Positions 1 through 9,600 of a DNA stretch of 64,000 nt are shown piece by piece (position 1 is the stretch's first letter; the number at the start of each line of letters is the position of its first letter). The stretch is taken from assembly GCA_030844895.1 (NCBI GenBank), contig CM061228.1:32488626-32552625 (forward strand). Reading direction: 5' to 3'. Both the position numbers and the translations under genes were made by a program. The notes under the pieces were generated by a model. It made no database searches, had not been told where the DNA came from, and saw nothing but the letters and a program-made list of their open reading frames with translations. This stretch comes from Ambrosia x helenae. Taxonomy: Eukaryota; Streptophyta; Magnoliopsida; Asterales; Asteraceae.

Positions 1-3000
1 CCTGCTACCCAAGACAACAATAACCCAGCTCCCAACCAACAAAACAACAGGCCTACTCGTGGTCAATGCTACGAGTGTGGCAACCCTAATCACTACATCA
101 ACAACTGCCCTAATCGTAACCGTAACCAAAACCAAAATCAGAACCAAAACCAAAACCAAAACCGCAACCAGAACCAAGGTGCTCGAGGTCGCGCCTACAA
201 TCTCAACGCTAACCAGGCTCGTGATAACAACGAAGTGGTGAATGGTACGTTTCTTATTAATAACCACTATGCATCCATATTATTTGATTCGGGAGCTGAT
301 AAGTCATTTGTGTCACTGAAGTTTGAACCTTTACTTAACTTACCCCACACTAATCTAGAGGAACCTTTCGTGGTAGAGGTAGCTAACGGGAAGTCTATTT
401 CGATCGACTCTATTATTCGTAACTGCTTGTTGAACCTCGACGATCATACCTTCCCTATCGATCTCATCCCCATGCATCTTGGTAGTTTTGATGTTATAGT
501 AGGCATGGACTGGTTGTCAACTCATCGTGCCGAAATTCTGTGCTTCGAGAAAGTCATACGCATTCCTCTCGAATCTGGTGAGATTTTGAAGATCTATGGT
601 GAGAAACCCTGTGGTGAGCTTAAGCTTATGTCTTGTACTACTGCCCAAAAGTACTTACGAAAGGGGTATACAGCCTTCTTAGCTAACGTGATAGAGAAGA
701 AGGACAAAGGCAAAAGTATCCAAGACATTCCTATTATTCGGGACTATCCTGAAGTCTTTCCAGAGGATTTACCTGGTTTGCCTCCTGCTCGACAAGTGGA
801 GTTTCGCATTGATCTTGTTCCTGGTGCTAATCCTGTCGCTAAAGCTCCTTATCGTCTTGCACCCTCTGAAATGCAAGAACTTGCCAGTCAATTACAGGAA
901 CTTTCTGATAAAGGGTTCATTCGCCCTAGTTCTTCTCCATGGGGAGCCCCTGTCTTATTCGTTAAAAAGAAGGATGGTTCTCTTAGGATGTGTATTGACT
1001 ACCGTGAACTCAACAAACTCACCATCAAGAATCGTTATCCACTTCCTAGGATTGACGATCTCTTCGATCAACTTCAAGGAGCAACCCACTTCTCGAAGAT
1101 TGATCTCCGTTCTGGTTATCATCAGCTTAGAGTCCACGAAGAAGATATTCCCAAGACAGCTTTTCGCACTCGCTACGGTCACTATGAATTCATGGTTATG
1201 CCTTTTGGGTTGACCAATGCTCCCGCAGTATTTATGGATTTGATGAATCGGGTTTGTAGACCCTATCTCGACAAATTCGTGATCGTTTTCATCGATGATA
1301 TTTTGATTTACTCTAAATCAAAATCCGATCACGAGCAACATCTTCACTCTATCTTGAGTCTCCTAAAGAAAGAACAGCTGTACGCCAAGTTCTCAAAATG
1401 CGAATTTTGGCTTAAGGAAGTTCAATTTTTGGGACATGTCATTGATATGAAAGGAATTCATGTTGATCCCGCAAAGATCGAAGCTGTGAAGAATTGGAGT
1501 GTTCCTACCACTCCAACGGAAGTCCGTTCTTTTCTTGGGTTGGCTGGTTATTATCGTCGATTCATCGCCAATTTCTCCAAGATCGCTGTTCCTCTCACTA
1601 CCTTAACTCACAAGGGTAAACCCTATGAGTGGGGACCTAAGCAAGAGGAAGCATTTGAAACTCTTAAGCTGAAACTCTGTGAAGCTCCTATCTTGTCTCT
1701 ACCTGATGGTAATGATGATTTCGTGGTCTACTGTGATGCATCAAACCAAGGTCTTGGTTGTGTTCTCATGCAACGAGGAAAGGTTATTGCTTATGCGTCT
1801 CGACAACTCAAGACTCACGAGAAAAATTATACCACCCATGATCTTGAATTGGGCGCTGTTGTCTTTGCACTCAAGATTTGGAGACATTATCTTTATGGGA
1901 CCAAATGTGTGGTGTTCACGGACCACAAAAGTCTCCAACATGTCTTCGATCAAAAGAATCTTAACATGAGGCAACGACGTTGGGTTGAATTACTTAACGA
2001 CTATGATTGCGAAATTCGCTACCATCCTGGCAAGGCGAATGTTGTGGCCGACGCACTTAGTCGTAAAGAGCGTGTCAAACTCCAATGTGCGAGAGTTCGT
2101 ACTGATCTTCAAGATCGCATTCTCCAGGCTCAACACACATCAGTCACCCAAGGTAACATGTACGATGAAATGTCTTGTGGTGCTGAAACTCAACTTGAAA
2201 CCAAACCCGATGGTCTCCTTTATTTCCTTAACCGACTGTGGATTCCCGACCGTGATGATCTTCGTACTTTTCTCATGAACGAGGCTCATAAGTCTCGTTA
2301 TTCTATTCATCCTGGAGCTGACAAGATGTACCAAGATCTTCGCTATTCTTATTGGTGGCCTGGTATGAAGAAAGACATTGCTCTTTTCGTTGCAAAATGC
2401 CTCACTTGTTCCAAGGTCAAGGCTGAACATCAACGACCATCTGGTATGCTTGAACAACCAGAGATTCCTGTCTGGAAATGGGAGAGCATAGCTATGGATT
2501 TCATCACCAAACTCCCTCGTACACCCAAAGGTTTTGACAGTACTTGGGTTATCGTCGATCGTTTGACCAAGTCAGCTCACTTCCTACCTATTCGTGAGAA
2601 GTATTCTGTGGAAAGGTTGGCAAAGATGTACGTAAGTGAAATCGTATGTCGTCACGGTATACCTTTGGACATTATTTCTGATCGCGATGGTCGTTTCACC
2701 TCTCACTTTTGGGAATCTCTACAAGATGCTTTGGGTACCAAGTTGAACCTGAGCACTGCTTATCACCCTCAAACTGATGGTCAGACTGAACGAACCATCC
2801 AGACACTTGAGGACATGCTCAGGGCATGTGTCATCGATTTTGGTGGCGCATGGGATTCTCATCTTCCTTTGGTTGAGTTTTCATACAACAACAGTTATCA
2901 CGCCAGCATTAACATGGCTCCTTTTGAGGCACTCTATGGTCGGAAATGTCGTTCACCTGTCTGTTGGACTGAGGTTGGTGAAGCTCGTATTACTGGACCC

Positions 3001-3693
3001 GAACTAATCCAGGAAACCACAGACAAAATTCAGCTCATTCAGGATAATCTTCTCAAGGCTAGAAGTCGCCAAAAGAGTTATGCTGATAAACGTCGTAAAC
3101 CCTTGGAATTTCAAGTTGGGGACCTTGTACTACTTAAGGTATCCCCTTGGAAAGGAGTAATTCGTTTCGGTAGAAAGGGAAAGCTAGCTCCTCGTTACGT
3201 AGGCCCCTTCAAAATTCTTGACAGAGTTGGAAAAGTGGCTTACAAACTTGATCTTCCACCTGAGCTAAGCAATGTTCATCCGACCTTCCATGTTTCGAAT
3301 CTCAAGAAATGCTTAGCAGATGAGAACCTTCATGTTCCTCTTGAGGATGTGCAAATCGATGAAAGCATGCACATTATCGAGAAACCCGTCGAGATTGTTG
3401 ATACTGGAGTCAAGAAACTCAAGCGCAATCGAATTCCAATCGTTAAGGTTCGTTGGGAATCTAAACGAGGCCCAGAGTTCACTTGGGAACGTAAAGACCA
3501 GATGAAGTCGAAGTATCCACATCTTTTCCCACCAGACTCTCCACTCCAACTTCGGGACGAAGTTCCTAAAAGTAGGGGAGACTGTAACATTACGCATTTA
3601 AACTTGTACGTTACACGTTCGTCATTAATAAAAACGTCAAGTTTTATTTTATACGTTGCATTTATTATTTTTGTCGCATTTGTGGAACCCTAA
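1..3693 (+). CDS. Gag-Pol polyprotein of Tekay-type gypsy element, left copy, 5' part outside window
   Basis: The reading frame is open from base 1. It begins in the Gag tail just before a CCHC zinc knuckle (CYECGNPNHYINNC, about 67-108). It then carries aspartic protease (LFDSGAD, about 280-300), reverse transcriptase (VFIDDILIYS near 1285-1315), RNase H (YCDAS, then ELGAV, then FTDHKSL), integrase with an HHCC zinc-binding segment and a D-D-E core (AMDF, SDRDGRF, QTERTI), a GPF module and a C-terminal chromodomain-like segment. It makes and integrates element cDNA in virus-like particles. It is nearly identical to the downstream copy. Visible residue changes include N to S in KLKRNRIP and V to I near the C-terminus. 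The frame runs through the polypurine tract and about 110 bases into the LTR before stopping. No break is seen in the visible part. Confidence 0.93.
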   Translation, partial: PATQDNNNPAPNQQNNRPTRGQCYECGNPNHYINNCPNRNRNQNQNQNQNQNQNRNQNQGARGRAYNLNANQARDNNEVVNGTFLINNHYASILFDSGADKSFVSLKFEPLLNLPHTNLEEPFVVEVANGKSISIDSIIRNCLLNLDDHTFPIDLIPMHLGSFDVIVGMDWLSTHRAEILCFEKVIRIPLESGEILKIYGEKPCGELKLMSCTTAQKYLRKGYTAFLANVIEKKDKGKSIQDIPIIRDYPEVFPEDLPGLPPARQVEFRIDLVPGANPVAKAPYRLAPSEMQELASQLQELSDKGFIRPSSSPWGAPVLFVKKKDGSLRMCIDYRELNKLTIKNRYPLPRIDDLFDQLQGATHFSKIDLRSGYHQLRVHEEDIPKTAFRTRYGHYEFMVMPFGLTNAPAVFMDLMNRVCRPYLDKFVIVFIDDILIYSKSKSDHEQHLHSILSLLKKEQLYAKFSKCEFWLKEVQFLGHVIDMKGIHVDPAKIEAVKNWSVPTTPTEVRSFLGLAGYYRRFIANFSKIAVPLTTLTHKGKPYEWGPKQEEAFETLKLKLCEAPILSLPDGNDDFVVYCDASNQGLGCVLMQRGKVIAYASRQLKTHEKNYTTHDLELGAVVFALKIWRHYLYGTKCVVFTDHKSLQHVFDQKNLNMRQRRWVELLNDYDCEIRYHPGKANVVADALSRKERVKLQCARVRTDLQDRILQAQHTSVTQGNMYDEMSCGAETQLETKPDGLLYFLNRLWIPDRDDLRTFLMNEAHKSRYSIHPGADKMYQDLRYSYWWPGMKKDIALFVAKCLTCSKVKAEHQRPSGMLEQPEIPVWKWESIAMDFITKLPRTPKGFDSTWVIVDRLTKSAHFLPIREKYSVERLAKMYVSEIVCRHGIPLDIISDRDGRFTSHFWESLQDALGTKLNLSTAYHPQTDGQTERTIQTLEDMLRACVIDFGGAWDSHLPLVEFSYNNSYHASINMAPFEALYGRKCRSPVCWTEVGEARITGPELIQETTDKIQLIQDNLLKARSRQKSYADKRRKPLEFQVGDLVLLKVSPWKGVIRFGRKGKLAPRYVGPFKILDRVGKVAYKLDLPPELSNVHPTFHVSNLKKCLADENLHVPLEDVQIDESMHIIEKPVEIVDTGVKKLKRNRIPIVKVRWESKRGPEFTWERKDQMKSKYPHLFPPDSPLQLRDEVPKSRGDCNITHLNLYVTRSSLIKTSSFILYVAFIIFVAFVEP

Positions 3694-3756
3694 TACTATA
3701 TATATATATATATATTATATATATTATAACATTGAAATAATATCAAAAAATATTAT

Positions 3757-3834
3757 GTCTTGGCCGGGAATCGAACCCGCGCCAAGACCGGGTCACACAA
3801 ACACCACCATCCAACCAACTGGGCTAGCCATTCA
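3757..3834 (-). other. tRNA-like Pol III promoter module in LTR, minus strand
   Basis: Read on the minus strand, an A-box-like TGGCTAGCCCAGTTGG is followed about 35 bases later by a perfect B-box GGGTTCGATTCCC. This spacing and sequence are those of a tRNA-derived SINE head or tRNA relic. It is duplicated in the other LTR at 11446-11523. The acceptor and anticodon arms do not fold into a convincing tRNA by eye, so I do not call a functional tRNA gene. Confidence 0.6.
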
Positions 3835-4103
3835 CTTGTTATAAACCCGGACCATTATTAATTATATACACAATTTAAAACCTTCACAGTTGACAAGGAA
3901 AGTCAACTGTGGGTTAGCTTGTGAATCAATCCAAGGAATTAACTCGTGATTGTCTTATAATTGGCAAATTCAATTGATTACCACCCTTGTATTGCACGAT
4001 TACACGTCAATTAACAACGGATCGTTGACTAATTTTGAATTCATACGCGTTTGTTAATAAACGAGGGTCAACTTTCCAATTTACCCAACCCACTGATCCT
4101 CTG

Positions 4104-4111
4104 TATAAATA
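4104..4111 (+). promoter_or_regulatory. TATA box of the gypsy LTR
   Basis: TATAAATA occurs about 520 bases into the LTR, followed by a C/T- and A-rich leader (ACTCTCTCTCAACC) typical of a plant start region. The right LTR repeats it at 11792-11799. It presumably drives the genomic transcript. The start site itself is inferred, not seen. Confidence 0.65.
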
Positions 4112-4285
4112 GACCCTCTACGAACCTTGGATACTCGCTCACAACTCTCTCTCAACCTCCAATTATCTCTAAAACACTCTGATTATAATCATCTTGTTCG
4201 TTGTTTGACTTTGGCTTTGACCGGGCAAACGTGCACGATCCAACACTGTGAGTTTAATTATTTGTATGGGTTGTGTTCATCGGCC

Positions 4286-4332
4286 ATCACACATCAATAG
4301 CCCTATGGTTAATTAGGCTATTGATGTGTGAT
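4286..4332 (+). other. Perfect 17-bp hairpin in LTR leader
   Basis: The arm ATCACACATCAATAGCC (4286-4302) is the exact reverse complement of 4316-4332, with a 13-base loop. It lies about 175 bases downstream of the TATA box, so it should be in the transcribed R/U5 region. The same hairpin is intact in the other LTR (11974-12020). Confidence 0.75.
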
Positions 4333-4423
4333 TTGTCCAATTGTTAAATCTAGGGTTCGTGATCATGTTTTGGGGATAAACTCAGATTCGCGTAGTGTAT
4401 TTATATAATTTTAATCAAGGAAC

Positions 4424-4505
4424 ATCACAACCACTGGCCTAGGCCAAGTGGTTGTGACCAAGGCCTGCCACAGCAGTCACCCGGGTTCGAGTCCCGGCTC
4501 TGACT
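4424..4505 (+). other. tRNA-like Pol III promoter module in LTR, plus strand
   Basis: TGGCCTAGG with CCAAGTGG (A-box-like, 4435-4450) is followed by a perfect B-box GGGTTCGAGTCCC (4483-4495) and then a T-rich tract (CTTTTTCTTTTC), as in a tRNA-derived SINE head ending in a Pol III stop. It is copied in the right LTR at 12112-12193. It points opposite to the module at 3757-3834. Confidence 0.6.
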
Positions 4506-6063
4506 TCCTTTTTCTTTTCTTTTCTTTTTAAAAAACAACCATTTCTATTATATATATTTATTATATTTAAAACTTATAAATTCATTTTTAAATATCAAAA
4601 CTATTTTATAAATTCTAAAAAAAATTATATTTATTAAATCTGAGTCAAAAGTTTTATTTACAATTTTTGTTTTTCAAAAATTCATATTTATAATAATTAA
4701 ATCATTTTTATACTATTATATTTATAAAAATCCATTTATATATCAAAATAATTTTGTTAAATTCTCCAAAAATTATCCTGACTTTTTATAAAGTTAAACT
4801 TTACTAAAATAATTTTTAATTCAGTAAAATCAATTATTTTATATTTTTAATCAATTTTTGTTAGATTTAATCATAATTAAATCATAATAAATCCAATTTT
4901 CATCATTTTTGCACCAAAATTTTATACAAATTATTTTTAATTATTTAGAACAGAAATATGATTTTTAAAATAGAAATTCTTTAATTTTAGTATTTTTGAA
5001 TATTAAAGTTAAATATTGGCTATTTATAATAAATAGAGTTAAAAATTTATTTTAAATGATATAATTTTATAAAAATTATTTTTATACTTCAAACACTTTA
5101 ATGTGTACATTCAAAATTCAAATTTTATAAAAAGACTTTCTTTTATTAATTATCAAATTTTCCTTTATTAATTAACATTTTAATTTAAATTCAACAATTG
5201 GTTATCCCCAAATCGAAACCCTAGGATACACTTATAAGTTAATTAGACTTAGACTTATTATATATTACCTTATTATAGGGTGATATTTGGAATCATTTTG
5301 GGCAACACTATTATTTCATCTTTTCAACAAGTTTAACATTTGCTAAGGTGAGTTTTACATAGCCCCTTTTATTTATCACCATTTTTGGGGTGAAACATGT
5401 TATAACATTATCATTGCAATTCAATCATCAATGTGTCTATGTGTTTTCTATGTTGCATTATGTCTTGAGCATGATTAGAGTAAGCACCATTCTAGCATAA
5501 TCATTAACTCCGTACAAGCCGACGGTATACATTGATAGATCTATTGGACTGACAATCCCACCCGGATACGTGCCTCCTACAAAGGTTACGTGGGTGTTTG
5601 TTATCGCATAACATATTCAATTGGACCATGAGTGTATGGTATGTATCATTTTATAATAGTCATCAGGGTTGATTATGCACTCGATTTATTTCTAGTATGT
5701 TCTCACATATGGGCTAGATTGACATGACACATGAATTGCACAACATTTTATTCATTTTATTATCAAAAACCTATGTAATTCTCACCAACTTATGTTGACC
5801 CAAAATACTTTCAAAATTAACATGTTTCAGGGAACAATGAAGCTGAGGCTTGAGTTAGCATGAGGATTTTACTTGAAGTTTTATTTGAAGTTATTGAAGT
5901 TTGTTATTTGATATCATGTATTTGAATTCTTAGACATCATTTCATATTTTGGATATTATGTTTGAATAAATTATTTAAAATTTATATTATACCATGTGCT
6001 ACTGAAAACAATCATCAATACGTGGCACCCCGATGTTTCCGCCATCGGTTGGGTGTTACAGAT

Positions 6064-6076
6064 TGGTATCAGAGCC
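6064..6076 (+). other. Primer-binding site (initiator Met tRNA)
   Basis: TGGTATCAGAGCC starts three bases after the LTR end. This is the complement of the 3' end of plant tRNA-iMet, the usual primer for minus-strand cDNA in this lineage. Confidence 0.92.
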
Positions 6077-6612
6077 TTGGTTATAGGGAATTAGGTTATT
6101 AGAAATAATCTAGACTATAACCTTAGGGACTTAAACAGTATTTGCTTCTCCTACTTGTAACCCTATTTGCTTCCCTAATCCTATCCTTATCCTATGCCTT
6201 ATATAACCCTAAACCTACATGTGACTACTCTTATTTGTCTGCTGCAATCCTGATCCACCATTAGATTTATAGGACAAAATCCTCAGGTTTAACCTGAACC
6301 CCCTTGAGATCTCGTCGAAGTTCTAGATTTTAATAACGAACACGTGCAATCTGGAAGGGTGAACGCCTGTATTCTGAGTCTTCTGTCTAGGCTGGCATTG
6401 CGCATATATCCCAATCAGACGAGGGACCCGGATGCCTACCTGGGAATTCTCGGGATGAGTGTTCACTTATAGGCTAAAGCATGTCTTCATATGTTATTAG
6501 AATTTAGAATCTTTGATAAGTCAACATTTTCGTTTATTCGTTTTAATTAATGAATAAATGATTACATTCCTTATATAAACTCTCATTCATTTCATTGTGT
6601 CTATTACAGATC

Positions 6613-9600
6613 ATGCCTCCTCGTCGCAGCACTCGCAACAACAATGGTGAGAACCACGAAGAAGGTGGTGATAACCATAACCACAACCATGACCAAGTTC
6701 CTAACCACAACAACAATGGGGTCGATGCTCAACTGGCTGCGATCATTTCTCAACAAATGGCGCAGCAAATTGCAACTCTGGTTCCCAATTTACTCGCTCA
6801 GGTCATCCAATTGAACGGCAACGGGAATGGTCACAACAACGGGAACGGGAACGGCAATGGCAATGGAAATGGACCCCAAGCCTGCACCCTTAAACATTTC
6901 AACTCTTGTAACCCTCCAAAGTTCAGTGGTGAAGAAGGAGCTACTGGACTCCTCCAATGGTTTGAGGGTATTGAGAATACCTTCATCAACAGTGAGTGCC
7001 CCAACAACTTCAAGGTTCGTTACGCCATGAGTGTTCTCCATAAACGACCACTCACATGGTGGAATGAAGAAAAGCGTACTCGTGGGGCCGAGGTTGCTCT
7101 TGCTATGACATGGGATCAAGTCAAGGAGGTCATGAAGGAAGAGTTTTGTCCTCGCAATGAAGTTAAGAAGCTTGAGGATGAGTTCCACACCTTAGCTCAA
7201 GATAGTGGGGAAAACCTTGCCTACAACACCCGCTTTCATGAGCTTAGCTTATTGTTGCCTCACAAAGTTACTCCTCTGCCAGTAGCCATCGAGAAGTACA
7301 TCGGTGGTCTGCCCATGCAAATCCAGGACACCGTTTGGGTTAGAAATCTTGCAACTTTGGAAGAGGCCAAACGTCTAGCGGCCACTCTTACTGATAATCA
7401 CGTGAAGAACGGTACTCTCGTTCGCAAGGGCACTAAGAAGACTACTGCCAAAGACACTCCACAACCTGCAATTGAAGTCAAGCCTGAGACCTCAAGCAAC
7501 AAAAAGCGCAAGGCTAGAAACTATATGGTTGCTGCTACTCCACCTGCTGCCCAAAACCCAGCCAAGAAACCATACACCGGACCTCACCCTTTGTGCAACA
7601 CTTGCAAGTACCATCATCCAACGCAGGTGCCATGTCATTTTTGTACTAAGTGTCAAAGATATGGTCACCTGGTGAACGTCTGTCGATCTCCTGCTACCCA
7701 AGACAACAATAACCCAGCTCCCAACCAACAAAACAACAGGCCTACTCGTGGTCAATGCTACGAGTGTGGCAACCCTAATCACTACATCAACAACTGCCCT
7801 AATCGTAACCGTAACCAAAACCAAAATCAGAACCAAAACCAAAACCAAAACCGCAACCAGAACCAAGGTGCTCGAGGTCGCGCCTACAATCTCAACGCTA
7901 ACCAGGCTCGTGATAACAACGAAGTGGTGAATGGTACGTTTCTCATTAATAACCACTATGCATCCATATTATTTGATTCGGGAGCTGATAAGTCATTTGT
8001 GTCACTGAAGTTTGAACCTTTACTTAACTTACCCCACACTAATCTAGAGGAACCTTTCGTGGTAGAGGTAGCTAACGGGAAGTCTATTTCGATCGACTCT
8101 ATTATTCGTAACTGCTTGTTGAACCTCGACGATCATACCTTCCCTATCGATCTCATCCCCATGCATCTTGGTAGTTTTGATGTTATAGTAGGCATGGACT
8201 GGTTGTCAACTCATCGTGCCGAAATTCTGTGCTTCGAGAAAGTCATACGCATTCCTCTCGAATCTGGTGAGATTTTGAAGATCTATGGTGAGAAACCCTG
8301 TGGTGAGCTTAAGCTTATGTCTTGTACTACTGCCCAAAAGTACTTACGAAAGGGGTATACAGCCTTCTTAGCTAACGTGATAGAGAAGAAGGACAAAGGC
8401 AAAAGTATCCAAGACATTCCTATTATTCGGGACTATCCTGAAGTCTTTCCAGAGGATTTACCTGGTTTGCCTCCTGCTCGACAAGTGGAGTTTCGCATTG
8501 ATCTTGTTCCTGGTGCTAATCCTGTCGCTAAAGCTCCTTATCGTCTTGCACCCTCTGAAATGCAAGAACTTGCCAGTCAATTACAGGAACTTTCTGATAA
8601 AGGGTTCATTCGCCCTAGTTCTTCTCCATGGGGAGCCCCTGTCTTATTCGTTAAAAAGAAGGATGGTTCTCTTAGGATGTGTATTGACTACCGTGAACTC
8701 AACAAACTCACCATCAAGAATCGTTATCCACTTCCTAGGATTGACGATCTCTTCGATCAACTTCAAGGAGCAACCCACTTCTCGAAGATTGATCTCCGTT
8801 CTGGTTATCATCAGCTTAGAGTCCACGAAGAAGATATTCCCAAGACAGCTTTTCGCACTCGCTACGGTCACTATGAATTCATGGTTATGCCTTTTGGGTT
8901 GACCAATGCTCCCGCAGTATTTATGGATTTGATGAATCGGGTTTGTAGACCCTATCTCGACAAATTCGTGATCGTTTTCATCGATGATATTTTGATTTAC
9001 TCTAAATCAAAATCCGATCACGAGCAACATCTTCACTCTATCTTGAGTCTCCTAAAGAAAGAACAGCTGTACGCCAAGTTCTCAAAATGCGAATTTTGGC
9101 TTAAGGAAGTTCAATTTTTGGGACATGTCATTGATATGAAAGGAATTCATGTTGATCCCGCAAAGATCGAAGCTGTGAAGAATTGGAGTGTTCCTACCAC
9201 TCCAACGGAAGTCCGTTCTTTTCTTGGGTTGGCTGGTTATTATCGTCGATTCATCGCCAATTTCTCCAAGATCGCTGTTCCTCTCACTACCTTAACTCAC
9301 AAGGGTAAACCCTATGAGTGGGGACCTAAGCAAGAGGAAGCATTTGAAACTCTTAAGCTGAAACTCTGTGAAGCTCCTATCTTGTCTCTACCTGATGGTA
9401 ATGATGATTTCGTGGTCTACTGTGATGCATCGAACCAAGGTCTTGGTTGTGTTCTCATGCAACGAGGAAAGGTTATTGCTTATGCGTCTCGACAACTCAA
9501 GACTCACGAGAAAAATTATACCACCCATGATCTTGAATTGGGCGCTGTTGTCTTTGCACTCAAGATTTGGAGACATTATCTTTATGGGACCAAATGTGTG

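Larger units (their letters stand above)
3583..6060 (+). repeat. LTR shared by the two tandem gypsy copies (2478 bp)
   Basis: It starts TGTAACATTACGC after the polypurine run AAAAGTAGGGGAGAC and ends GGGTGTTACA directly before the primer-binding site, so the termini are the inverted pair TGTAACA and TGTTACA. It holds a TATA box near 4104, a perfect hairpin at 4286-4332, two tRNA-like modules and a long AT-rich 3' portion. It serves as 3' LTR for the left internal region and 5' LTR for the right one. Confidence 0.95.

Noticed and set aside
3757..4505. True tRNA genes
   Set aside because: A- and B-boxes are present but no convincing acceptor stem or anticodon arm can be drawn.
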